The translations under genes were made by a program, and so were the position numbers. Under the pieces are notes generated by a model. It had not been told where the DNA came from, did not search any database, and was given only the letters and a program-made list of their open reading frames with translations. A DNA stretch of 64,000 nucleotides from Algimonas porphyrae (GTDB taxonomy: Bacteria; Pseudomonadota; Alphaproteobacteria; Caulobacterales; Maricaulaceae): contig NZ_CP163424.1 of NCBI RefSeq assembly GCF_041429795.1, forward strand, positions 434,001-498,000, in the 5' to 3' direction. This document shows positions 8,150-19,547 of the stretch, in pieces. How positions within the stretch are numbered: the stretch's first letter is position 1; every line of letters starts with the position of its first letter.

Positions 8150-9813
8150 ACCGCGCCCCGGTCTCGCCGGCTCTCCCGGGCCACCCGGATCCATTCGACC
8201 AGCGCCAGAATACTTGCCACCCCGCCAAAAGCGGCACAGATGACGAAGGCGCGCGCAAATCCATCCGTTTCGATGATTTGCCCGATGGCCGGACGCCCTA
8301 ACGTTCCCAGCAGCATCACCAGGCTGGCCAGCAAAGCATATTGTACAGCGGCATAGCGCTTGCTGACAATCGACGATACATAAGCGACCGATGCAGCGCT
8401 GGCGAGGCCGACCGCGATGTTCTCGAGTGCGATCACGCTAGTCAGGCGTGCCATGCGGATATCCATGCCGAACGCTTCGAAGAGATGGTCGATCTGCAGG
8501 GTCATGAGAACAGGATCGGTGAAGCGCGCACCGAGCGCCAGATCGGCAAAGAGCAGATTGGTCGCCGCTGCCAGAACCGCACCCACGAAAAAGACCGGCA
8601 TGCGGCCAAAGCGGATCATTGCCAGTCCGCCGAGCGCAATGCCGAAAATTGTAGCGAACACACCCATAAGTTTTGACGCAAAGCCGACTTCGGTCAGCGT
8701 ATGGCCGAGCGCGCCGTAATTCTCACCCAGATAGAAGGGGTAGGCGAAACTGCCCCAGATCATGTCGGTGAACCGGTACGACAGCACGACCGCGAGGATC
8801 AGAATAGCCGCCCAGCGCAGCCGCCCGACCAATTCCATCATGGGCTCGACGATTGCGGAATAGAGGGCGAACATCAATGCTGATTGCGCCTTGGCATCGG
8901 CTGGCGGCGCACTGGCGCGCTGGTTCAGCCAGACCAGAATGCCGGACATCACACCGAGCCAGATCACGGTCAATCCGACGACCCAGGGGCCACGGGTTCG
9001 CGTAAAGGTCTGCGCGCTGTTGTTTTCGGGATCGGTCAGCGCAGACGCCATGAAATCGGCCAGCATGTAAAAGGCAATAATCCAGCCTGCGAGCACGAGC
9101 AGTGTGCCGATAGTGCGCTGCGCGGCCGTCAGATTACCGCCTATTCCGGACTGGTCGAGTTCCGCGGTTTCGATCTGGGTTGGTTTCGCCAGAACGATGC
9201 CGAAACCCGTCAAGGCCAGCAATCCGGTGATCATCAGAAAGGTCGGCTGCCAGCCGACATGATCGGCCAGAATCAGCGCGAAAAACCCACCAACCATGGA
9301 GGCGATGCGGTAACCGAACTGTTCGACGGACGACAGGATATCCAGATGGGTGCCGTCCCGCGCGGCTTCGATCCGCCATCCCGCCAGAACAATATCGAAA
9401 CTGGCGGACGCGATCGCGATCAGAATGCTGATGAGTGCAATCAGGCCCAGACTTGAGGGAGGATTGGAGAGGGAGAGAAAGAACATGCCAATGACGCCAG
9501 CAGCCAGGAAGATCGTCATCCAGGTCCGTCGCGGGCCGAGCTTCAGCCCAAATGGTGTGCGTCGACTTTGCAGCGCGGCTGCCCACATGAATTTGAACGA
9601 ATAGGCTAGGATTGCCCAGGACAGCAGACCAATCGCCGTCGGCTTGACGCCAACCGTGGTCAACCATGCATTCAGCGTGCCGCCCACAGCGGCATAGGGC
9701 AGGCCGGACGCCAGTCCCAATATCAGCATGGCGAGGACCTGACGGTCACGGAACGCCAGTTTCAGAGCCGCCGACATTTTCGTTTTCGGCGCAGGGACGG
9801 TTTCGGCGGTCAT
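8146..9813 (-). CDS. AmpG-like MFS permease
   Basis: A 555-residue major-facilitator protein with 12-14 predicted helices. The N-terminal block GLASGLPYAAVGGTLNAWL and the following SFKFMWA resemble the AmpG muropeptide permease family, which imports anhydro-muropeptides during peptidoglycan recycling. A loop of unusual length near the middle (NPENNSAQ-like region) and a Lys/Arg-rich tail are present. I set the start at the ATG at 9813; a longer frame upstream would run into the divergent mutS. The substrate is inferred and could be another solute. Its stop codon is interlocked with that of the convergent receiver gene. Confidence 0.75.
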   Translation of the reverse strand: MTAETVPAPKTKMSAALKLAFRDRQVLAMLILGLASGLPYAAVGGTLNAWLTTVGVKPTAIGLLSWAILAYSFKFMWAAALQSRRTPFGLKLGPRRTWMTIFLAAGVIGMFFLSLSNPPSSLGLIALISILIAIASASFDIVLAGWRIEAARDGTHLDILSSVEQFGYRIASMVGGFFALILADHVGWQPTFLMITGLLALTGFGIVLAKPTQIETAELDQSGIGGNLTAAQRTIGTLLVLAGWIIAFYMLADFMASALTDPENNSAQTFTRTRGPWVVGLTVIWLGVMSGILVWLNQRASAPPADAKAQSALMFALYSAIVEPMMELVGRLRWAAILILAVVLSYRFTDMIWGSFAYPFYLGENYGALGHTLTEVGFASKLMGVFATIFGIALGGLAMIRFGRMPVFFVGAVLAAATNLLFADLALGARFTDPVLMTLQIDHLFEAFGMDIRMARLTSVIALENIAVGLASAASVAYVSSIVSKRYAAVQYALLASLVMLLGTLGRPAIGQIIETDGFARAFVICAAFGGVASILALVEWIRVARESRRDRGAV

Positions 9814-9957
9814 GTCAGTCACACTGCCGCATAGGTCAAAGGGTCCCATCCGCCAAGCCACGCCTTCGCAATGATCGCGTCGACCTGAGGAAGTCGTGTG
9901 TAATCGCCCCTCTGACGGGGCTGCAGGCTTGCACGCTCTGGCGGATTGCGACACGCT

Positions 9958-12642
9958 ATGCCCGTCATGAGTCCCACGCCGAACGACACCAAAGCGAAGT
10001 CCGCCAAACCGACACCCATGATGGTGCAATATCTGGCGATCAAGGACGAGGTCGGGCCCGAAGCGCTGCTTTTCTACCGCATGGGCGATTTCTACGAGCT
10101 CTTCTTCGACGATGCGGTTCGCGCTGCTGCGACACTGGATATTGCTCTGACGAAACGGGGCAAACATGATGGCCAGCCCATTCCCATGTGCGGCGTCCCC
10201 GTTCATGCGGCTGATGCCTATCTGGCGCGGCTGATCAAGGCGGGATTTCGTGTCGCTGTCTGCGAGCAAACCGAAGACCCGGCAGAAGCCAAAAAACGCG
10301 GATCCAAATCCGTTGTCCGGCGCGAGGTCGTCCGTCTGGTCACGCCAGGAACCCTGTCCGAAGATACACTGCTGGATGCCCGGGATGCCAACATACTGGC
10401 AGCCATCGTAACCGGATTGAGCGGCGATGCAGCGCTGGCCTGGGCGGACATATCGGACGGCAGTTTCCGGACCTGTTCGCTCGCCCCCGGAGACCTGCTC
10501 GCAGAAGTCATGGCCTTGCGACCGAGCGAGCTATTGATTCCCGAAGCGCTCTATGCGGACTGGGCGGACCACGGCCTGACCCTGACGCCACTCGCGGCGA
10601 GCAAATTCGACCGGCGGTCGTGCGAACGGCTCCTGTCCGACAGGTTCGACGTAGCCTCGCTGGACGGGTTCGGGGATTTCAGCCCTGAGGAGCGCCGCGT
10701 TGCAGGCGCACTGGTCGATTATATCGAGCTGACACAGGCAGGCGACCGGATCGCCCTGTCGCCGCCGCAACGCCGGGTGCGGGGCGGCTGGTTGTCGATC
10801 GATAGCGCAACACGCAACAGTCTGGAAATCGACCGGACCCTGCAGGGGCAACGAAAAGGTAGCCTGTTATCCGTCATCGACCGGACGGTGACCGGGCCCG
10901 GCGCCCGTCTTTTGGCAGCGCGCCTGTCGCGTCCCCTGATGGATCTGGCGGACATAAGGGCGCGGCTGGACGGCGTATCGCAATTACATGACGAAGCGGC
11001 GTGGCGTACGGAATTGCGCGATCAGCTGAAGGCGACGGGCGATGCGGCGCGCGCCTGTTCACGCCTGCAGCTCGGACGGGGCGGTCCGCGCGATCTGGTG
11101 ACGATATGTCAGGCCCTCGCCATGGGTGAAACGATCAATGCCGGTCTGGCCAGGCGACCGGCGGTTGCGCCCGTTGCGGAAATAGAGGCGCAATTGCGGA
11201 CCCTGTCTCTGTCGGACAAGCCCGAACTGGCCAAGCTCGTCCGCGATCTGTCCAAGGCGTTGGTGGCGGACCCGCCGCTGCAGGCGCGCGATGGCGGGCT
11301 GATTGCACCGGGCTGGTCCCCTGAAATCGATCGGCTGCGTAGCCTGCGCGACGAAACGCGGCGTTCCGTTGCGGCGCTGCAGGGCCGGTATGCGGCTGCG
11401 ACCGGAGTGACGACCCTGAAAATCAAGCATAATAATGTGCTCGGCTATCACGTCGACGTCAGTCCGAAACATGCCGACACGGTCTTGGGGCGCGAAGATT
11501 TCATTCATCGTCAGACGCTGGTTTCGGGTGTCCGCTTCACGACCACGGAACTGGCGGAGCTGGACCGCGATATTGCCGGGGCTGCCGACAAGGTGCTGGC
11601 GCTGGAACTGGACGCGTTCGAAACCTTCCGCAGCCGCGTGACGGCGCTCGTCGAACCGGTTCGCCAGGTCGCCACAGCCTTGGCGGCGCTAGACGTCTAT
11701 GCGGGTTTGGCGCTGTGGGCGCTGGAAAGCGGCGCGACCAAACCCACGATCGATGACAGTGCCGTCTTGGAGATTGACGCCGGGCGACACCCGGTCGTCG
11801 AGGCCGCTTTACAACGCCAGTCGGCGACGCGCTTCACGCCGAACGATACGTGGCTGGACGGGGCCGCGCCGCAGGACGCGAAGGGATGTCCGCGACTGGC
11901 ACTGATCACGGGCCCTAATATGGCCGGCAAGTCGACCTATTTACGCCAGACCGCGCTGATTATCCTGCTGGCTCAGGCCGGGTCCTTCGTCCCGGCGGCC
12001 CGCGCGCATATCGGTCTGGTCGACCGATTATTCTCACGCGTGGGCGCATCGGACGATCTGTCCAAGGGGCGCTCCACCTTTATGGTCGAAATGATCGAAA
12101 CGGCGGCCATTCTCAATCAGGCGACGGAAAAAAGCTTCGTCATTCTGGACGAGATCGGGCGCGGCACGGCGACATTTGACGGCCTGTCCATTGCTTGGGC
12201 CGCAGTCGAACATCTGCATGGTGTCAATCGCTGCCGCGCCCTGTTCGCCACACATTATCACGAGCTGACGGAACTGGTCGCGTCCCTGGATGGGGCGAAG
12301 AACCTGTCTCTGCGCGCACGCGAACATGAAGGCGAACTGATCTTTCTGCATGATGTGCGCGACGGAGCTGCCGATCGCTCTTACGGCATTCAGGTTGCCA
12401 AGCTGGCGGGGCTACCCGCTGCTGCCGTTGCGCGCGCGAAAGCCGTGCTGGAGCGGCTGGAAGCGGACGGCACGGATCTCGGTCTTTCGGACCTGCCACT
12501 TTTCACCGCCCAGCTGCCTGTGATTGCGGCCGAACCGAGCGCGGTGGAAGCCGCGCTACGCTCTATCGATCCGGATACATTGTCGCCCCGGGACGCGCTG
12601 GACCTGCTCTATGCGCTGAAATCGAAGCTGGGAGAGGGCTGA
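9958..12642 (+). CDS. mutS: DNA mismatch repair protein MutS
   Basis: An 894-residue MutS with all landmarks. The mismatch-binding motif [11 protein letters not shown] is near residue 40. The core and clamp domains follow, then Walker [10 protein letters not shown] beginning at about residue 652, the signature block STFMVEM, Walker [11 protein letters not shown] and ATHYHEL. It recognises mismatches and recruits MutL. I used the ATG at 9958; a second ATG three codons later and a TTG upstream are also possible. It starts a tightly packed run: its TGA shares bases with the ATG of glnD (TGATG). Confidence 0.97.
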   Translation: MPVMSPTPNDTKAKSAKPTPMMVQYLAIKDEVGPEALLFYRMGDFYELFFDDAVRAAATLDIALTKRGKHDGQPIPMCGVPVHAADAYLARLIKAGFRVAVCEQTEDPAEAKKRGSKSVVRREVVRLVTPGTLSEDTLLDARDANILAAIVTGLSGDAALAWADISDGSFRTCSLAPGDLLAEVMALRPSELLIPEALYADWADHGLTLTPLAASKFDRRSCERLLSDRFDVASLDGFGDFSPEERRVAGALVDYIELTQAGDRIALSPPQRRVRGGWLSIDSATRNSLEIDRTLQGQRKGSLLSVIDRTVTGPGARLLAARLSRPLMDLADIRARLDGVSQLHDEAAWRTELRDQLKATGDAARACSRLQLGRGGPRDLVTICQALAMGETINAGLARRPAVAPVAEIEAQLRTLSLSDKPELAKLVRDLSKALVADPPLQARDGGLIAPGWSPEIDRLRSLRDETRRSVAALQGRYAAATGVTTLKIKHNNVLGYHVDVSPKHADTVLGREDFIHRQTLVSGVRFTTTELAELDRDIAGAADKVLALELDAFETFRSRVTALVEPVRQVATALAALDVYAGLALWALESGATKPTIDDSAVLEIDAGRHPVVEAALQRQSATRFTPNDTWLDGAAPQDAKGCPRLALITGPNMAGKSTYLRQTALIILLAQAGSFVPAARAHIGLVDRLFSRVGASDDLSKGRSTFMVEMIETAAILNQATEKSFVILDEIGRGTATFDGLSIAWAAVEHLHGVNRCRALFATHYHELTELVASLDGAKNLSLRAREHEGELIFLHDVRDGAADRSYGIQVAKLAGLPAAAVARAKAVLERLEADGTDLGLSDLPLFTAQLPVIAAEPSAVEAALRSIDPDTLSPRDALDLLYALKSKLGEG

Positions 12643-15458
12643 TGCCACGCCGATTGCTGAGCATCCCTGAGCGCGAAGCGGCTCCGGATACGGGCATTGA
12701 GGGCGATATTCTGCGTCAGGACCTGAGTGCAGCGGCGGACCTCGCGGATTCGCGCAAGGCCGTGCTGAGCATTCTGGGCGAGACGCTGAGCGCGGCCATG
12801 GAACTGGCACGCGAACGATTTGACCGAGGGCGTCTAGATGGGTTGGAGACCGCCCGGCTGATCTCCGCCATTCATGACGACATCGTCATGGCGCTCTGGG
12901 ACTATGCGACGACCCACGAAATCCGGGCGTCGAACCCGACGGAAAGCGAACGCATCGCCCTCTGCGCCGTGGGGGGATATGGCCGGTCCGAAATGGCGCC
13001 CTTCTCGGATCTCGACCTGCTGTTTCTGACCAATGACAAGAAAGCGTCGCCCTATGTCGAACGGCTGACGGAATTCGTGCTCTACATGCTATGGGATCTG
13101 GGCCTGAAAGTCGGCCATGCGGTTCGCACGGTGGATCAGTCGATCAAACTGGCCAAGGAAGACCAGACGATCCTGACGGCCTTGCTGGATGTGCGGGTTC
13201 TGCGCGGAGATCGCGCGTTGGCCTCCGAACTCTATACGCGATTTCGCCGCGACATCACCAAAGGCTCCGGTCGCGCCTATATCGCCGGAAAACTGTCCGA
13301 ACGCGATGACCGTCACGCGCGGGAAGGTCATTCGCGCTATGTCATCGAACCGAACATCAAGGAAGGCAAAGGCGGGTTGCGCGATCTGCACGTGCTTTAC
13401 TGGATCGCCCGCTATCTCGACCGCGAGGGCCAACTGGCAGATCCGCAGCAGGCCGAAGACTATGTCGGCATGGGTCTGTTCGACAAGGCGGCTGCCACAC
13501 GCTTTCAGAGGGCCGCCGACTTTCTCTGGCGGGCGCGTCACAATCTGCACTGGATGAGCGGACGTGCGACGGAAACCCTGTCTTTCGACCGGCAGGTCGA
13601 GCTGTGCCGCCTGATGGGTCACGCGTCCGGTCCCGTCGAAGTCGCGGTGGAGCGCTTTATGCGCGAATATTTCACCAACGCCAAGGAAGTGGGCGCCCTG
13701 ACCCGGATCGCCTGTGCGAAGCTGGAAGCCAGCCGTGCGATCAAGATACCCAGCCTGTATGCATTGCTGCCCGGATCGCGCCGTGATCTGAAAAATCCGA
13801 ACCTGACGCTCACCCATGGACGGCTGAATTTCAAGGACCCACTTTTGATAAAAAATGATCCGGGGGTCATTCTGCAACTGTTCGAGACAGCGGGTCGGCG
13901 CAATCTCGACATTCATCCGGACGCGCTGTCGGCCATCAATTTCCGGCGCAATTTGATCGACTCGGATTTTCGCCGGGATCCCGATAATGCGGCTCTGTTT
14001 CAGCGTCTGCTGCAGACGGCGAAAGCCCCGGCGGCAACATTGCGCTTGATGAACGAAGCGGGCGTGCTGGGGCGCTACCTGCCGGAATTTGGCGGCATCG
14101 TGGCCCGGACCCAATTCAACATGCATCATGCTTATACGGTCGACGAACACACGCTGCGGCTGGTCGATCAGGCGGATAATCTCTTCGATGGGCGTTTGGA
14201 GGACGAAATTCCCGGTCCGACCGCCGTCGCAAAAAGCCTGAACAAGGCCGACCGGGAAATCATTATGCTTGCCTGTCTGCTGCATGATACCGGAAAGGGT
14301 CAGGGCGATCAGTGTATCGAAGGGGCGCAGCTCGCCCGTAAGGCCTGCCGCCGTCTGGGTCTGCCCAAGGACACGGTCGATACGGTCGCCTGGCTGGTCC
14401 GGTCGCATCTGGAAATGAGCGAAGTGGCGCAGCGCCGCGATATTTCGGACCCGCAGACGATTGACGACTTCGCCGCTCTGATGGGCAGTCAGTCGCGCCT
14501 GAAGCTCCTTTATGTGCTGACGGTCTGCGATATCCGGTCTGTGGGTCCGGGCGTCTGGAACGACTGGAAAGGCACATTGCTGCAGTCGCTCTATCTGACC
14601 ACACGTGATTATCTGGAAGGCCGGACCGATTTGGACAGACCGGCCCGCGCCGCCTCTTTGTCTGAGCAGTTGCTCGATCGCCTGAGTCCGGACAGGGCGA
14701 AACGGGTCGAACCCATTCTTGACCGACTCGGCCCGAATTACTGGCTGTCATTCGATATGACCGATCTGACCCGGCATGCGCGGTTCATCGACCGGCAGCT
14801 CGAAGGCGGCGCTCCGGTCGATGCTATACTTGAAGGCGTTCATACCCGGGTCGACCGTCCGCATGACGCGACAGAACTCTGGGTACTCTGTGCGGACCGG
14901 AGGGGGCTGTTTGCCGATCTGGCCCATGTGATTGCGTCGTGTGGCGCGTCCGTGGCGGGCGCACGCCTGCATACGGGTCCAGTCGGACCTGAAGGCACCG
15001 CTCAGGTTTTCAACGTCTTCTATCTGCAAAACACCGATGGGCGGGCTTTCGGATCGCGCAATGAGTCAGGACGGGTGAATCTGATCGAGCGCGCCAGGTC
15101 GGTGCTGCACAAGTCCAATGACCGCCTGTCCATTCCGACCCGGATCGGATCCCGCCGCGCCGATGCGATCCCCGTCGTGCCGCGCGTCCGCTTTTCCGAT
15201 TCCGCGCAGGGAGATATCACCATTGTCGAAGTCGAAGGGCGTGACAGGCCAGGTCTGCTCGCCGCGCTGGCTGCCGTTCTTCGCGACAATGATCTGGATG
15301 TGCTGTCCGCGCATATTGAGGGTCTGGGCGAAAAAGCCGTCGATGCCTTCTATGTGCGGCGTCAAGGTCCGGACGGCCGCCTGTCTAAAGCTGATCGCCG
15401 GCGCGTCCGCGCCGACCTAGTTGCGGCTCTGTCGGACCCGGAAAGCGTAGCCGCCTGA
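12642..15458 (+). CDS. glnD: Bifunctional PII uridylyltransferase/uridylyl-removing enzyme
   Basis: A 938-residue GlnD. The nucleotidyltransferase motif GGYGRSEMAPFSDLDLLF lies near residues 110-127. The PII-UTase helical domain follows, then an HD phosphohydrolase motif LLHDTGKG near residue 548 and two ACT domains at about 745-830 and 858-930. It senses glutamine and uridylylates or de-uridylylates PII proteins, setting nitrogen assimilation. It overlaps mutS by one base at the start and murJ at the end (TGATG). The mutS-glnD neighbourhood is one I know from several alphaproteobacteria. Confidence 0.96.
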   Translation: MPRRLLSIPEREAAPDTGIEGDILRQDLSAAADLADSRKAVLSILGETLSAAMELARERFDRGRLDGLETARLISAIHDDIVMALWDYATTHEIRASNPTESERIALCAVGGYGRSEMAPFSDLDLLFLTNDKKASPYVERLTEFVLYMLWDLGLKVGHAVRTVDQSIKLAKEDQTILTALLDVRVLRGDRALASELYTRFRRDITKGSGRAYIAGKLSERDDRHAREGHSRYVIEPNIKEGKGGLRDLHVLYWIARYLDREGQLADPQQAEDYVGMGLFDKAAATRFQRAADFLWRARHNLHWMSGRATETLSFDRQVELCRLMGHASGPVEVAVERFMREYFTNAKEVGALTRIACAKLEASRAIKIPSLYALLPGSRRDLKNPNLTLTHGRLNFKDPLLIKNDPGVILQLFETAGRRNLDIHPDALSAINFRRNLIDSDFRRDPDNAALFQRLLQTAKAPAATLRLMNEAGVLGRYLPEFGGIVARTQFNMHHAYTVDEHTLRLVDQADNLFDGRLEDEIPGPTAVAKSLNKADREIIMLACLLHDTGKGQGDQCIEGAQLARKACRRLGLPKDTVDTVAWLVRSHLEMSEVAQRRDISDPQTIDDFAALMGSQSRLKLLYVLTVCDIRSVGPGVWNDWKGTLLQSLYLTTRDYLEGRTDLDRPARAASLSEQLLDRLSPDRAKRVEPILDRLGPNYWLSFDMTDLTRHARFIDRQLEGGAPVDAILEGVHTRVDRPHDATELWVLCADRRGLFADLAHVIASCGASVAGARLHTGPVGPEGTAQVFNVFYLQNTDGRAFGSRNESGRVNLIERARSVLHKSNDRLSIPTRIGSRRADAIPVVPRVRFSDSAQGDITIVEVEGRDRPGLLAALAAVLRDNDLDVLSAHIEGLGEKAVDAFYVRRQGPDGRLSKADRRRVRADLVAALSDPESVAA

Positions 15459-17023
15459 TGCGTCTTTTGCGCTCGACCGCCATCATTGCCTCGCTGACGC
15501 TGGTCAGTCGGGTGATGGGCCTGGTGCGCGACGTCCTGATCGCCAGATTTCTCGGGGCCGGGCCGGTCTCCGACGCTTTTTTTACGGCGTTCAAGCTGCC
15601 CAATGTGTTCCGCCGCATGTTTGCCGAAGGGGCCTTCAATGCCGCCTTCGTCCCGCTTTATGCCAAACGTATCGAGCAGGAGGGCGAAGCAGCGGCCGAC
15701 AGGTTCGCCTCCGAAGCGGCGACAGCCTTGTTCGTGACGGTCGCCTTGATCGTCATCCTGTTCCAGATCACCATGCCCTGGTCGCTCAATATTATCGGTT
15801 TTGGTCTCGACCGGGCCGTCAATGAAGACGGGATTTCGCCCTATTATCTGGCCGTTTTCTTCGCCCTGATTACCATGCCCTATCTACTGTTCATGTCGAT
15901 GACGGCCCTGTTTTCGGGCGTGCTGAATACGCGCCATAAATTTGCACTCGCCGCTGGTGTGCCGATCCTGCTCAATGCCTTCATGATCACGGCGCTACTG
16001 GTGACGCCGCGTTTCGGTGCGGAGCAGCGGGACATCGGCACGGCGTTGACTATCGCCATCACCCTGTCGGGCATCGCCCAAGCCGCCGCCGTGATCTGGG
16101 GGGCCAAGCGGGCGGGAATGACGTTGCATATCCGGCGGCCGCGCCTGACTCCGGGCGTAAAGCGCCTCGTCATACTGGGTGTGCCCGGGATTATCAGTGC
16201 CGGGATCACGCAGATCAATCTGGTAGTCAGCCATTCCATCGCCACCTTGCAAGATAGCGCCGCGAGTTGGTTGACCTATGCCGACCGGCTCTATCAGTTG
16301 CCGCTGGGCATGATCGGGATCGCCATGGGCGTGGCCCTGTTGCCATCGCTGTCGCGCTCGTTGCGGGCCGGTGACGGTGTCTCGGCCATGAGTACACAAA
16401 ACCGCGCGGTCGAACTGTCCATGCTGTTCACACTGCCCGCGGCCATGGCGCTCTTTATCGTGCCGGACATTCTGATTGCGGGCCTGTTCGAACGCGGGGC
16501 CTTCACGGCGGATACGACGGAACAGGTCGCCAAGGCCTTGCGCTTCTTTGCGCTGGGATTGCCGGCTTTCGTCCTGCTAAAAGTCCTGACGCCGGCCTTT
16601 TTCGCGCGGGAAGATACACGCACCCCGATGATCTGGGCGGCGATTTCCGCCGTCGTGAACATCACGCTTGGCTATACCCTGTTCGTCACCGTCGGCTTTG
16701 AAGGGCTGGCGCTGGCTACATCGGTCGCGGCCTGGATCAATGTTGCGGGCCTGAGCGTATTGCTGATGCGCAGTCGTCACCTCGTAACGGACCGTCGTCT
16801 GCGTCAGCGATTGCCGCGCATCATGATGGCCGCATCCTTCATGGGCGGATTTCTCTACGGGGCGCGTCGACATGTCCCCGATCTGGGCGAGGCCGGATTG
16901 CTGATGGACGGGCTGGCTCTGATGCTGCTGACCGGGGCGGGCGGGTTCGTCTTCCTGCTTGCCGCCATGGTGCTTCGCGCCTATGGCCTCGCCGACATTA
17001 AAGACGCCTTCAAACGATCATGA
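15458..17023 (+). CDS. murJ: Lipid II flippase MurJ
   Basis: A 521-residue MviN/MurJ-family protein with about 14 membrane helices. Typical signatures are the N-terminal [20 protein letters not shown], then [22 protein letters not shown], and [11 protein letters not shown]. It flips lipid-linked peptidoglycan precursor across the inner membrane. The start ATG overlaps the glnD stop and the end overlaps trpS by four bases (ATGA), so the genes are probably cotranscribed and translationally coupled. Confidence 0.95.
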   Translation: MRLLRSTAIIASLTLVSRVMGLVRDVLIARFLGAGPVSDAFFTAFKLPNVFRRMFAEGAFNAAFVPLYAKRIEQEGEAAADRFASEAATALFVTVALIVILFQITMPWSLNIIGFGLDRAVNEDGISPYYLAVFFALITMPYLLFMSMTALFSGVLNTRHKFALAAGVPILLNAFMITALLVTPRFGAEQRDIGTALTIAITLSGIAQAAAVIWGAKRAGMTLHIRRPRLTPGVKRLVILGVPGIISAGITQINLVVSHSIATLQDSAASWLTYADRLYQLPLGMIGIAMGVALLPSLSRSLRAGDGVSAMSTQNRAVELSMLFTLPAAMALFIVPDILIAGLFERGAFTADTTEQVAKALRFFALGLPAFVLLKVLTPAFFAREDTRTPMIWAAISAVVNITLGYTLFVTVGFEGLALATSVAAWINVAGLSVLLMRSRHLVTDRRLRQRLPRIMMAASFMGGFLYGARRHVPDLGEAGLLMDGLALMLLTGAGGFVFLLAAMVLRAYGLADIKDAFKRS

Positions 17024-18069
17024 CCGCTGCTATGGACGCTTCAGATTATCAGGGCCCAGAACGGGTCTTCTCCGGTGTGCAACCGACGGGGTCGCTGCAT
17101 CTGGGTAACTATCTCGGCGCGCTGAAGAAATTCGCGCGGCTGCAGCATGATCATGATTGCCTGTTCTGTATCGTCGATCTGCATGCCATCACCATGCCTG
17201 TCGACCGGAACAAGCTGGCGGACCAGACGCGCCATATTGCGGCAGCGTTTCTGGCGGCGGGCGTCGATCCGGACAAGGCCAGCGTCTACGCCCAGTCCGC
17301 TGTGCCGGCCCATGCCGAGCTGGCTTGGTACTTCAATTGCGTCGCCCGCATGGGCTGGGTTCAGCGCATGACCCAGTTCAAGGACAAGTCCGGCAAGAAT
17401 GCGGAAGCCGCCAGCGTCGGTCTTTTCACCTATCCTGTCTTGCAGGCCGCCGACATTCTGGCGTTCAAGGCGACGCATGTCCCAGTCGGCGAGGATCAGA
17501 AACAGCATCTGGAACTGTCCCGCGACATCGCCGCGAAGTTCAACCGCGATTTCGGCGAACCGGCGGACGAGCCCAACTTCTTCCCCCTGCCAGAGCCGCT
17601 GATCGACGGCCCCGGGGCACGGGTGATGAGCCTGCGCGACGGCAACAAGAAAATGTCGAAGTCCGACCCGTCCGATGCCTCGCGGATCAATCTGACGGAT
17701 GATGCGGAGAAGATCGCGAAAAAGATCCGCAAGGCCAAGACCGATTCCGGTCATGTGCCGGACACGATCGACGGGCTGGAAGGCCGGCCCGACCTGGCCA
17801 ATCTTGTTGGCATCTATGCGGCATTGGCCGATATGACGGACGCGGCAGTCCTGGCGCAGCATGCCGGGTCGCAGTTCGGACCTTTCAAGGCGGCGCTGGC
17901 TGATGTCGCGGTCGAAACACTGCGTCCCGTCGGCGATCTGATGCGTCGCTATCTGGCAGACCCGGACGAGCTCGACCGGATCATGGCGCGCTCGGCCGAC
18001 ACCGCCCGGAACATTTCAGAGCCAATCATGGCGGATGTCCGTCGGATCATCGGCTTTCACGGACGCTGA
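17020..18069 (+). CDS. trpS: Tryptophanyl-tRNA synthetase
   Basis: A 349-residue class I synthetase of normal TrpS length. The HIGH-type motif appears as [14 protein letters not shown] near residue 25, and the KMSKS loop as KKMSKSDPS near residue 211. GVQPTG and DLHAIT are typical of bacterial TrpRS. It charges tRNA-Trp. It overlaps murJ by four bases and is followed 34 bases later by a PCuAC-like lipoprotein that may share its transcript. Confidence 0.96.
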   Translation: MTAAMDASDYQGPERVFSGVQPTGSLHLGNYLGALKKFARLQHDHDCLFCIVDLHAITMPVDRNKLADQTRHIAAAFLAAGVDPDKASVYAQSAVPAHAELAWYFNCVARMGWVQRMTQFKDKSGKNAEAASVGLFTYPVLQAADILAFKATHVPVGEDQKQHLELSRDIAAKFNRDFGEPADEPNFFPLPEPLIDGPGARVMSLRDGNKKMSKSDPSDASRINLTDDAEKIAKKIRKAKTDSGHVPDTIDGLEGRPDLANLVGIYAALADMTDAAVLAQHAGSQFGPFKAALADVAVETLRPVGDLMRRYLADPDELDRIMARSADTARNISEPIMADVRRIIGFHGR

Positions 18070-18103
18070 TTTTCAGGATTTACCCTCACCTCGGGATTCT
18101 CTC

Positions 18104-18580
18104 ATGACACGACTGCTCCTTGTTACGACTGCGGCACTGATTGTGGCGGCCTGTTCCGACGCGAAAACCGCATTGCCGGACGATGCCACACCTGATGCGA
18201 CAATCACCGCCTCCGCCAGCTCCGCCGTCACCATTTCCGATGCCTATATGCTGCCGCCGCTGATCGGCCGGAATGTCGGGGCCGCCTTTTTCGTTGCGAC
18301 TAATGACGGGGTGACAGACGCCCGGATCATCTCGGCGTCCAGTCCGGTCGCGGACACGGTCGAGCTGCACACCCACACCATGACGGACGGCGTTATGGCG
18401 ATGCGCGAAGTCGATGGGATCGATATTCCGGCAGGCGGCTCCGTCGTGCTGGAACCGGGCAGCCTTCATCTGATGATGTTCGGGATGGCGGTCGCAGAAG
18501 GTCAGACGGACGCGCCCGTCACTCTGACCTATGCGGACGGTGAGACCGTCACCCTTATCGTCCCGGTCCGGAGCCGCTAG
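18104..18580 (+). CDS. PCu(A)C-type copper chaperone lipoprotein
   Basis: A 158-residue protein with a lipoprotein signal (LIVAACS). The DUF461/PCuAC fold is shown by ISDAYMLPP, then VELHTHTM and the Met-rich LHLMMFGM late motif. These supply the His/Met ligands expected for Cu(I) binding in the periplasm; the family delivers copper to cytochrome oxidase. I chose the ATG at 18104 because the signal peptide starts there. The 3' end overlaps the convergent protease gene by 26 bases. No cox genes are nearby. Confidence 0.8.
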   Translation: MTRLLLVTTAALIVAACSDAKTALPDDATPDATITASASSAVTISDAYMLPPLIGRNVGAAFFVATNDGVTDARIISASSPVADTVELHTHTMTDGVMAMREVDGIDIPAGGSVVLEPGSLHLMMFGMAVAEGQTDAPVTLTYADGETVTLIVPVRSR

Positions 18581-19547
18581 CAAGCCTATCCGGAAGGTCG
18601 AGCCGGCCTTCCGGAGCAGCTTCGATCCAGGCCAGGCGGCGCTGCAGATTCTGCAGGCGGATGCTGACGGGCGGATGGGTTGCGCTCAGGGACTGGCTTT
18701 CGCGGTGGATTTCGATACCGGCTTCCCAGCTCGCAACCGTCGTGGCGACGTCATAGCCCGCATTATGCATCAGGATCAGCGCATCGCCATCCGCTTGCAA
18801 TTCCATATCCCAGCGCGACATGTCGCTCGTATGGCCGCGCAGCGCGTGGCTCATTTCATGGGCAATGATCAAGGCCAGCCCGGCATCATCGCCGACCTGA
18901 TCGATCAGCGCAGTCGACAATTCGATATCGCGCCCATCGGTTGACGCGTTCAGCCGGTCCGACGCGATGACATAGGTAGGCGCGATACAGGCCAGTTCGG
19001 CCTCGAGCCTGACGGTTTCCGGACCTTCATCTCCGCGCAGCACGAGCGGAGCGTCGTCTTCGATCGGCCAGCCCGACAGGATTGTCTCGCCGGGCTGTAG
19101 CCGCGCCCTGTCGCCTGGCGAGCCGGGCACAATACTGCGGATCGACTGTCCCCGCTCCGAGAGCGGTAAAAAATGCAGGGCGAGCGGTCTGATGCCTTCC
19201 GGATAATCCAGCAAGCTGTGAACGCTCAGCCCCGCATCGAGGCGCGTGCGCTGACAAAGAGGTGCATTCGCCACGCGCAGTCGGCGACTGATCCGGTCAA
19301 CCCGTGCCGCCCTGGCCTGATGATCCAGCAGACGCCGCCGGAATTCGGCGTAGCGATCCGGTTCGCGCTGAAGCCTGTCCGTATTCAGGACCGTGCCGGA
19401 TGTGGTGTCGACGGCAGGGCCGGTGTCGGTGGTTTCGCCGGGTTGATCCGTCTCGGCCTGATCATCGGCTTGCGCCGGGGAGCAGGCGCAGAGCAGCAGC
19501 AGCACGACAGGTCCGACAAAGGACGTCCGTATGACGGACTTACTCAC
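18555..19547 (-). CDS. M48-like metalloprotease lipoprotein with PDZ-like region, downstream copy
   Basis: A 330-residue protein, second of a tandem pair. It starts with GTG at 19547, overlapping the stop of the upstream copy by eight bases. The signal peptide ends LLCAC. The central region includes a PDZ-like IVPGSPGDRARLQPGETI. The zinc motif is HEMSH at residues 230-234, with a later acidic MELQADGDAL supplying the third ligand. It aligns along most of its length with the neighbouring copy (ANAPLCQRTRLDAG against ANAELCPKTRRDIG), so it is a diverged duplicate. It is probably a periplasmic quality-control or envelope protease; the substrate is unknown. Confidence 0.75.
   Translation of the reverse strand: MSKSVIRTSFVGPVVLLLLCACSPAQADDQAETDQPGETTDTGPAVDTTSGTVLNTDRLQREPDRYAEFRRRLLDHQARAARVDRISRRLRVANAPLCQRTRLDAGLSVHSLLDYPEGIRPLALHFLPLSERGQSIRSIVPGSPGDRARLQPGETILSGWPIEDDAPLVLRGDEGPETVRLEAELACIAPTYVIASDRLNASTDGRDIELSTALIDQVGDDAGLALIIAHEMSHALRGHTSDMSRWDMELQADGDALILMHNAGYDVATTVASWEAGIEIHRESQSLSATHPPVSIRLQNLQRRLAWIEAAPEGRLDLPDRLASGSGPGR

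Noticed and set aside
9906-9920. GCCCC/GGGGC hairpin before mutS
   Set aside because: Stem is only five bases and GC-rich by chance; no T-run and no regulatory context.
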